Assembly: GCF_020010905.1 (NCBI RefSeq) | Contig: NZ_JAGJBY010000002.1 | Coordinates: 1,798,001 to 1,862,000 of the forward strand | Source: Streptomyces acidiscabies | GTDB taxonomy: Bacteria > Actinomycetota > Actinomycetes > Streptomycetales > Streptomycetaceae | Length of the DNA: 64,000 bases | Reading direction: 5' to 3' | Shown: positions 54,093 through 64,000 of the stretch, piece by piece | How the letters are laid out: every line of letters begins with the position of its first letter | How positions within the stretch are numbered: the first letter of the stretch is position 1 | The notes under the pieces: model-generated | Databases searched by the model: none | What the model was told of the DNA's origin: nothing | Seen by the model: the letters and a program-made list of their open reading frames with translations, nothing else | Program-made: the position numbers and the translations under genes

Positions 54093-54533
54093 ATGCGCGC
54101 CAAACTCTCGTACGCCGTCACGGCCGCCGTCCTGCTCTTCTACTTCGCGCTGGCCGGCAGCCGTGGCGTCATGCTCATCCAGACCGGCACCCTCCTGACG
54201 GTCACGTTCGGCGTAGCCGTCCTGATCCTCCCGGTCATCGGCGTCTGGTTCCTGTGGAAGAACACCCAGTTCGTCCGCAAGGCCAACGCGCTGGCCGCGA
54301 AGCTGGAGGCGGAGGGCGGCCTCCCGGTCGACGAACTCAAGCGCACCCCGTCCGGCCGAATCGACCGCGACTCCGCCGACGAGGTCTTCGAGAAGCGCAA
54401 GGCGGAGACGGAGGCGGCGCCGGACGACTGGCGGAGCTGGTTCCGCCTGGCGGTGGCGTACCACGACGCGCGGGACACCCCGAGGGCGCGTAAGGCGATG
54501 CAGAGGGCGATAGCGCTGCACGACGGGGCGTGA
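54093..54533 (+). CDS. Small membrane protein with cytoplasmic helical tail
   Basis: A 146-residue protein with two N-terminal membrane helices (YAVTAAVLLFYFALAGSRGVML and TLLTVTFGVAVLILPVIGVWFLW). The cytoplasmic tail is helical and charged, with WRSWFRLAVAYHDARDTPRARKAMQRAI resembling one TPR-like helix pair. It starts one base after the dapB stop, so it is coupled to dapB. Conserved next to dapB in Streptomyces as far as I recall, of unknown role. Confidence 0.8.
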   Translation: MRAKLSYAVTAAVLLFYFALAGSRGVMLIQTGTLLTVTFGVAVLILPVIGVWFLWKNTQFVRKANALAAKLEAEGGLPVDELKRTPSGRIDRDSADEVFEKRKAETEAAPDDWRSWFRLAVAYHDARDTPRARKAMQRAIALHDGA

Positions 54534-54535
54534 GG

Positions 54536-55075
54536 TCAGCGGTTCTCCGCGGCCCACGCCTCCACCGTGTCGGCGGCCCGCTCGAACGCCTCCGTGCGGG
54601 CCAGGAAGTCCGCGTTGTGGCTGGTCAGCAGCACAGCCACACCCTCGGCCCCCTGCCGCGACAACACCAGCGCCTGCCCCTGGACGGTCCGCGGCACCCC
54701 CAGCCACCGCACCGGCTGCTGCACCGTCCGCACCCCGCTGACGTCACTCCACGCGATGGTCCGCGTGACGAGGAACCCGACGTGCCGAAGCCCCCGCGCG
54801 CTCACCCACACCCCCATCCGCAGCAACCTCAGCGCACAGGCGATGACGGCGGCGGCGGTGACGAACACCGCGAGGGCCTCGGACACGGACCCGGTGAGCG
54901 CGATCAGCACCGCCGCGAACAGCACGAACGACGCGACGAGCAGCCACACCGCCGCCACCCCGACCCGCCAGGGCCCGGGACGGTAGGGCCGCCGCCACCG
55001 CTCCCGGTCGACGAAGGGCAGCGCCTCCTCGACGGTGTCGAAGGTGCGCTCGGCCGTCAGGAAGGGCAGGGGCAC
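54536..55075 (-). CDS. Membrane protein with PH-like domain
   Basis: A 179-residue protein. Two membrane helices (WRVGVAAVWLLVASFVLFAAVLIAL and EALAVFVTAAAVIACALRLL) are followed by a beta-rich region (GVWVSARGLRHVGFLVTRTIAWSDVSGVRTV and ALVLSRQGAEGVAVLLT) of the bacterial PH type, and a helix at the end. GTG start at 55075. It faces the dapB-linked membrane gene with only 2 bp between the stop codons. Role unknown. Confidence 0.8.
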   Translation of the reverse strand: MPLPFLTAERTFDTVEEALPFVDRERWRRPYRPGPWRVGVAAVWLLVASFVLFAAVLIALTGSVSEALAVFVTAAAVIACALRLLRMGVWVSARGLRHVGFLVTRTIAWSDVSGVRTVQQPVRWLGVPRTVQGQALVLSRQGAEGVAVLLTSHNADFLARTEAFERAADTVEAWAAENR

Positions 55076-55219
55076 GACTGGTCCTCACTCGCTGTGCACA
55101 GGGGGCTGTGCCGGTGAGGCTATCCGCAGCGCTCTTCGCCGACCACCATCAGGGCCGCGCGCGTCCTTCCGCACGCACGCGGGCACAGATGTACGGATCA
55201 GCCCAGCGAAGTGTCCGTA

Positions 55220-55249
55220 TTGCGGCATTTAGCGAAGTTCATCTAGCCT
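55220..55249 (+). promoter_or_regulatory. Promoter upstream of the dapA leader hairpin
   Basis: TTGCGG (55220-55225) and TAGCCT (55244-55249) are 18 bp apart. Predicted transcription starts near 55256, immediately before a strong hairpin. Confidence 0.5.
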
Positions 55250-55260
55250 GATCAAACGGA

Positions 55261-55298
55261 CCCGGCACTGCTTGAACCCCCGAGCAGGCAGTGCCGGG
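55261..55298 (+). terminator. Hairpin at the start of the dapA leader
   Basis: A perfect 11-bp stem (55261-55271 with 55288-55298) with a 16-base loop, followed by CTCCTCCTTTGT. It lies right after the predicted start point, so it could be an attenuator, a small RNA, or the terminator of a short transcript. It does not look like a lysine riboswitch, which would be much longer. Confidence 0.55.
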
Positions 55299-55357
55299 CT
55301 CCTCCTTTGTCATGACTTTTCCCCGGACCGAGGGCAGACCACGCGATGTACACCGAG

Positions 55358-55363
55358 TAGCGT
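55358..55363 (+). promoter_or_regulatory. Possible -10 for leaderless dapA mRNA
   Basis: TAGCGT ends 7 bases before the dapA ATG, and no ribosome site is visible in the bases between (GTAACCC). This would give a second, leaderless dapA transcript. Confidence 0.4.
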
Positions 55364-55370
55364 GTAACCC

Positions 55371-56270
55371 ATGGCTCCGACCTCCACTCCGCAGACCCCC
55401 TTCGGGAGGGTCCTCACCGCCATGGTCACGCCGTTCACGGCTGACGGCGAGATCGACCTCGACGGCGCTCAGCGACTCGCCGCCCACCTGGTGGACGCCG
55501 GCAACGACGGCCTGGTCGTCAACGGCACCACCGGCGAGTCCCCGACGACGTCGGACGCGGAGAAAGCGGACCTGGTACGAGTCGTCCTGGAGGCCGTAGG
55601 AGACCGGGCCCACGTCATCGCGGGCGTCGGCACCAACGACACCCGCCACAGCACGGAACTGGCCCAGACCGCCGAGAAGACCGGCGCCCACGCCCTCCTC
55701 GTGGTCACCCCGTACTACAACAAGCCCCCGCAGGAGGGCCTGTACCGCCACTTCACCACCGTGGCGGATGCGACCGGCCTGCCGGTCATGCTCTACGACA
55801 TCCCCGGCCGCAGCGGCGTCCCCATCAGCACGGACACCCTCGTCCGCCTCGCCGAGCACCCCCGGATCGTCGCCAACAAGGACGCCAAGGGCGACCTCTC
55901 CGCCGCGAGCTGGGCCATCGCGCGCTCCGGTCTCGCCTGGTACTCCGGCGACGACATGCTCAACCTGCCCCTACTCTCGGTAGGAGCGGTCGGCTTCGTC
56001 TCCGTCGTCGGCCACCTCGTCACCCCCGAACTCCGCGCGCTGGTCGACGCGTACACCTCGGGCGACGTACAGAAGGCGGCCGAGATCCACCACCGCCTCC
56101 TGCCCGTCTTCACCGGTGTCTTCCGCACCCAGGGCGTCATGACCACCAAGGCCGCGCTCGCCCTCCAGGGCCTGCCCGCCGGGCCGCTGCGCCCGCCGAT
56201 GGTCGAGTGCTCCGCGGAAGAGATCGCCCAGCTCAAGCTCGATCTCGCCGCGGGCGGGGTACAGCTCTGA
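55371..56270 (+). CDS. dapA: 4-hydroxy-tetrahydrodipicolinate synthase
   Basis: A 299-residue class I aldolase that condenses pyruvate with aspartate semialdehyde, the entry to diaminopimelate and lysine. The TIM barrel carries NGTTGESPT, VVTPYYNKPPQEGLY (catalytic Tyr), the GRSG loop and IVANKDAKGDL with the Schiff-base Lys. It is full length. It is followed by the RNase J gene. Confidence 0.96.
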   Translation: MAPTSTPQTPFGRVLTAMVTPFTADGEIDLDGAQRLAAHLVDAGNDGLVVNGTTGESPTTSDAEKADLVRVVLEAVGDRAHVIAGVGTNDTRHSTELAQTAEKTGAHALLVVTPYYNKPPQEGLYRHFTTVADATGLPVMLYDIPGRSGVPISTDTLVRLAEHPRIVANKDAKGDLSAASWAIARSGLAWYSGDDMLNLPLLSVGAVGFVSVVGHLVTPELRALVDAYTSGDVQKAAEIHHRLLPVFTGVFRTQGVMTTKAALALQGLPAGPLRPPMVECSAEEIAQLKLDLAAGGVQL

Positions 56271-56419
56271 CAACGGACTTCACAACTGAATCCCACAACC
56301 GAACAGGAAACGGAACGGGCCACGAGAGCCCGCCGTCATCACCGACAACTGCGTAAGCACGAAACGTCACACGCGCCACGTGCCCCTGGCACGTGGCGTG
56401 TCGTGGTGAGGAGAGTCTT

Positions 56420-58105
56420 TTGAGTCATCCGCATCCCGAACTGGGCTCACCCCCGCCGCTCGCGAAGGGCGGCCTGCGCGTCACCCCGCTCGGCGGCCTC
56501 GGCGAGATCGGCCGGAACATGACCGTCTTCGAGTACGGCGGCCGACTGCTGATCGTCGACTGCGGAGTGCTCTTCCCCGAGGAGGAGCAGCCCGGGATCG
56601 ACCTGATCCTGCCGGATTTCTCGTCCATCAGGGACCGCCTCGACGACATCGAGGGCATCGTCCTGACGCATGGCCACGAGGACCACATCGGCGGCGTCCC
56701 CTTCCTCCTGCGGGAGAAGCCGGACATCCCCCTGATCGGCTCCAAGCTGACCCTCGCGCTCATCGAGGCCAAGCTCCAGGAGCACCGGATCCGCCCGTAC
56801 ACCCTTGAGGTGGTCGAGGGGAACCGCGAGCGCATCGGCCCCTTCGACTGCGAGTTCATCGCCGTCAACCACTCCATCCCGGACGCGCTGGCCGTGGCCA
56901 TCCGCACGCCGGCGGGCATGGTCGTCCACACCGGCGACTTCAAGATGGACCAGCTCCCGCTGGACGGCCGCCTCACCGACCTGCACGCGTTCGCCCGGCT
57001 CAGCGAGGAGGGCATCGACCTGCTCCTCGCCGACTCGACGAACGCCGAGGTCCCGGGGTTCGTCCCGCCGGAGAAGGACATCTCCAACGTCCTGCGGCAG
57101 GTCTTCGCGAACGCGAGCAAGCGGATCATCGTGGCGAGCTTCGCCAGCCACGTCCACCGCATCCAGCAGATCCTGGACGCGGCCCACGAGTACGGCCGCC
57201 GGGTCGCCTTCGTCGGCCGCTCGATGGTCCGCAACATGGGCATCGCCCGCGACCTCGGCTACCTCAAGGTCCCGCCGGGCCTGGTCGTCGACGTCAAGAC
57301 CCTCGACGACCTGCCGGACCACCAGGTGGTCCTGGTCTGCACGGGGTCCCAGGGCGAACCCATGGCCGCCCTCTCCCGGATGGCCAACCGCGATCACCAG
57401 ATCCGCATCGTCGACGGCGACACGGTCATCCTGGCCTCGTCCCTCATCCCCGGCAACGAGAACGCGGTCTACCGCGTGATCAACGGCCTGACCCGCTGGG
57501 GCGCCAACGTCGTCCACAAGGGCAACGCCAAGGTCCACGTCTCGGGCCACGCCTCGGCCGGCGAGCTGCTGTACTTCTACAACATCTGCCGCCCGAAGAA
57601 CCTGATGCCGGTCCACGGCGAATGGCGCCACCTGCGCGCCAACGCGGAACTGGGCGCCATGACCGGCGTCCCCCACGACCGCATCGTCATCGCCGAGGAC
57701 GGCGTGGCCGTCGACCTCATCGAGGGCAAGGCCAAGATCTCCGGCAAGGTCCAGGCGGGATACGTGTACGTCGACGGCCTCTCCGTCGGCGGAGTGGGCG
57801 AACCGGCGCTGAAGGACCGCAAGATCCTCGGCGACGAGGGCATCATCTCGGTCTTCGTGGTCGTCGACTCCTCCACCGGCAAGATCACCGCGGGCCCGCA
57901 CATCCAGGCCCGTGGCTCCGGTATCGACGACTCGGCGTTCGACGGGGTGCTCCCGAAGGTCAACGAGGTCCTGGAGCGGTCGGCCCAGGACGGTGTCGTC
58001 GAACCCCACCAGCTCCAGCAGCTCATCCGCCGCACGCTGGGCAAGTGGGTCTCCGACAACTACCGGCGCAGGCCGATGATCCTGCCGGTCGTGGTCGAGG
58101 TCTGA
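56420..58105 (+). CDS. rnj: Ribonuclease J
   Basis: A 561-residue metallo-beta-lactamase-fold RNase with 5'-3' exo- and endonuclease activity, involved in rRNA and mRNA maturation. The zinc motif VLTHGHEDHIGG (His84, His86, Asp88, His89), VHTGDFKMDQ, the beta-CASP segment IIVASFASHVHRIQQI and CTGSQGEPMAALSRMA are all present, as is HVSGHAS. The start is TTG 56420 with GAGGAGAG upstream; the open frame continues 9 codons further but lacks a ribosome site. An rRNA operon follows. Confidence 0.94.
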   Translation: MSHPHPELGSPPPLAKGGLRVTPLGGLGEIGRNMTVFEYGGRLLIVDCGVLFPEEEQPGIDLILPDFSSIRDRLDDIEGIVLTHGHEDHIGGVPFLLREKPDIPLIGSKLTLALIEAKLQEHRIRPYTLEVVEGNRERIGPFDCEFIAVNHSIPDALAVAIRTPAGMVVHTGDFKMDQLPLDGRLTDLHAFARLSEEGIDLLLADSTNAEVPGFVPPEKDISNVLRQVFANASKRIIVASFASHVHRIQQILDAAHEYGRRVAFVGRSMVRNMGIARDLGYLKVPPGLVVDVKTLDDLPDHQVVLVCTGSQGEPMAALSRMANRDHQIRIVDGDTVILASSLIPGNENAVYRVINGLTRWGANVVHKGNAKVHVSGHASAGELLYFYNICRPKNLMPVHGEWRHLRANAELGAMTGVPHDRIVIAEDGVAVDLIEGKAKISGKVQAGYVYVDGLSVGGVGEPALKDRKILGDEGIISVFVVVDSSTGKITAGPHIQARGSGIDDSAFDGVLPKVNEVLERSAQDGVVEPHQLQQLIRRTLGKWVSDNYRRRPMILPVVVEV

Positions 58106-58112
58106 GGACCGG

Positions 58113-58159
58113 ACTGGGAGGGGGGAGCCTCGATTTGCATCGAGGCTCCCCCCTCCAGT
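58113..58159 (+). terminator. Very strong hairpin terminator after RNase J
   Basis: A perfect 18-bp stem (58117-58134 with 58139-58156) with a 4-base loop, extended by three more pairs past one bulged G. No T-tract. It separates the RNase J gene from the rRNA operon promoters. Confidence 0.88.
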
Positions 58160-58595
58160 AGGTTTACGGCTCCGCCCAACCGGGAACCCGGGTGCTCCAA
58201 GCGCCCGACGACGGTCCCCGAAGCGGGTGGGAAATCCGGCTCAGAACTTCTGATAAAGTCGGAACCGCCGGAAAGGAAACCGCGAAACAAAAGCGGAAAC
58301 CTGGAAAGCACCGAGGAAATCGGATCGGAAAAAGATCTGATAGAGTCGGAAACGCAAGACCGAAGGGAAAAGCCCGGAGGAAAGCCCGAGAGGGTGAGTA
58401 CGAAGGAAGCGTCCGTTCCTTGAGAACTCAACAGCGTGCCAAAAATCAACGCCAGATTAGTTGATACCCCGTCCCCGGCCGATGGCCGAGGATGAGGTTC
58501 CTTTGAAACAAACACAGCGAGGACGCTGTGAACGGTCGGATCATTCCTCCGATCGTTCCGCTCTTCTGTGTTGTGCACCGGATTACCGGTAAACA
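58160..58595 (+). promoter_or_regulatory. rRNA operon promoter and leader region
   Basis: No gene. Two near-identical segments, TCTGATAAAGTCGGAA (-10 TAAAGT, 58254-58259) and TCTGATAGAGTCGGAA (-10 TAGAGT, 58341-58346), lie exactly 87 bp apart and look like tandem promoters with TG-extended -10 elements. The leader contains TTGAGAACT (58420-58428), which recurs in the 16S-23S spacer. Two hairpins lie just before 16S (58513-58530, 7-bp stem; 58531-58557, 10-bp stem with one G-T pair). Confidence 0.65.
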
Positions 58596-63527
<4,932 letters not shown>

Positions 63528-63610
63528 GTTGCTCGCGTCCACTGTGTTGGTTCTGAAACCACGAACAACCCCGTATGGCCATATACGGTGCGGTTGATGT
63601 GTTTCATAGT

Positions 63611-63729
63611 GTTTCGGTGGTTATAGCGTGAGGGAAACGCCCGGTTACATTCCGAACCCGGAAGCTAAGCCTTACAGCGCCGATGGTACTGCAGGGGGGA
63701 CCCTGTGGGAGAGTAGGACGCCGCCGAAC
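63611..63729 (+). rRNA. rrf: 5S ribosomal RNA
   Basis: About 119 bases. The 5' GTTTCGGTGG pairs with the 3' CCGCCGAAC, and the interior ACATTCCGAACCCGGAAG and GATGGTACTGC match actinobacterial 5S. It follows 23S by 83 bases. Confidence 0.95.
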
Positions 63730-63736
63730 TCCTTTT

Positions 63737-63779
63737 AGAGGTGGGCCCTGAACTTCGGTTCAGGGCCCACCTCTTTTTT
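63737..63779 (+). terminator. Intrinsic terminator of the rRNA operon
   Basis: A perfect 17-bp stem (63737-63753 with 63758-63774) is capped by a TTCG tetraloop and followed by a run of T. It is the most classical intrinsic terminator in the window. Confidence 0.95.
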
Positions 63780-63824
63780 GTTGTCCGTCACTTCCAGTTC
63801 ACGTTCCCCGCCGACCATCCCACC

Positions 63825-64000
63825 ATGGGTACTGGAGCAATGCTCAGGGCTGCGGGTGTGGGACTCGGCGACGAGGTCGTCGTGCCGGCCTTCGGGAACA
63901 CCGAGGTCGCCGAAGAGGTGGCCCGGGTGGGTGCGATGCCGGTGTTCGCGGACGTGGACCCAGTGAGCTACTGCCTCGACGCGCTGGCCGTCGAGTCGGT
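63825..64000 (+). CDS. DegT/DnrJ/EryC1/StrS-type aminotransferase, 5' part (runs off the window)
   Basis: The first 58 residues of a PLP-dependent aminotransferase-like protein (AAGVGLGDEVVVPAFGNTEVAEEVARVGAMPVFADVDP). This matches the DegT segment GVGPGDEV.VP......A....GA.PVF.DVDP. In typical members about 55 residues, including the start of the fold, precede the SGT motif; here GTGAML at the very start would be that motif, and the rRNA terminator lies just upstream. The protein is therefore N-terminally short, either a divergent form or a decayed gene. The PLP lysine lies beyond the window. Confidence 0.7.
   Translation, partial: MGTGAMLRAAGVGLGDEVVVPAFGNTEVAEEVARVGAMPVFADVDPVSYCLDALAVES

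Noticed and set aside
55230..55370. Lysine riboswitch upstream of dapA
   Set aside because: The leader is too short and lacks the multi-helix core; only one simple stem is present.

Overview
The window comes from a high-GC actinobacterium and reads as Streptomyces. The evidence is the strongly GC-biased third codon positions, GTG and TTG starts, the Streptomyces-type 16S rRNA, a BldB-like DUF397 protein, a Streptomyces-type ESX (type VII secretion) locus, and gene order through the dxr, nusA-infB and rpsO-pnp regions that matches what I remember of the S. coelicolor core chromosome. Most of the window is conserved core. The accessory-looking parts are the first 6 kb, the gene between truB and ribF, and the middle of the ESX locus.

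Layout. 1-6.3 kb: the tail of an unidentified gene, a GH31 glycosidase with its LacI-family regulator, an acyl-CoA dehydrogenase and a secreted lamin-tail protein. 6.4-10.3 kb: dxr, a site-2 protease gene and ispG, so two MEP isoprenoid enzymes flank a membrane protease. 10.3-14 kb: a repeat-filled gap, two GNAT acetyltransferases and proS. 14-16 kb (minus strand): a kinase-fold protein without catalytic residues, a ferritin-like DUF4439 protein and a lipoprotein. 16.2-23.3 kb: the translation cluster rimP, nusA, ylxR, infB, DUF503, rbfA, truB. 23.5-27.8 kb: a 1439-residue protein with a trypsin fold, a P-loop NTPase and helical repeats. 27.9-28.9 kb: ribF.

28.9-48.9 kb is the ESX locus: a MinD/EspI-like ATPase, an EccE partner, eccE, eccB, mycP, a coupled five-gene insert (SAV_915-like protein, small helical protein, 431-residue WXG/Gly-zipper protein, two paralogous membrane proteins), the esx pair, a lipoprotein, eccC, eccD and a BldB-like gene. 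The insert resembles an LXG-type effector with its targeting partner and membrane immunity proteins. It is my best candidate for an undescribed system.

49.1-58.1 kb holds rpsO, pnp, an M16 protease, dapB, two small membrane proteins, dapA and RNase J: RNA turnover interleaved with lysine/diaminopimelate synthesis. 58.2-63.8 kb is a complete rRNA operon (tandem promoters, 16S, tRNA-free spacer, 23S, 5S, intrinsic terminator). The window ends inside a DegT-family gene whose N-terminus is short.

No CRISPR array, insertion sequence, tRNA gene or prophage was seen. Promoter calls are pattern-based and were not measured.
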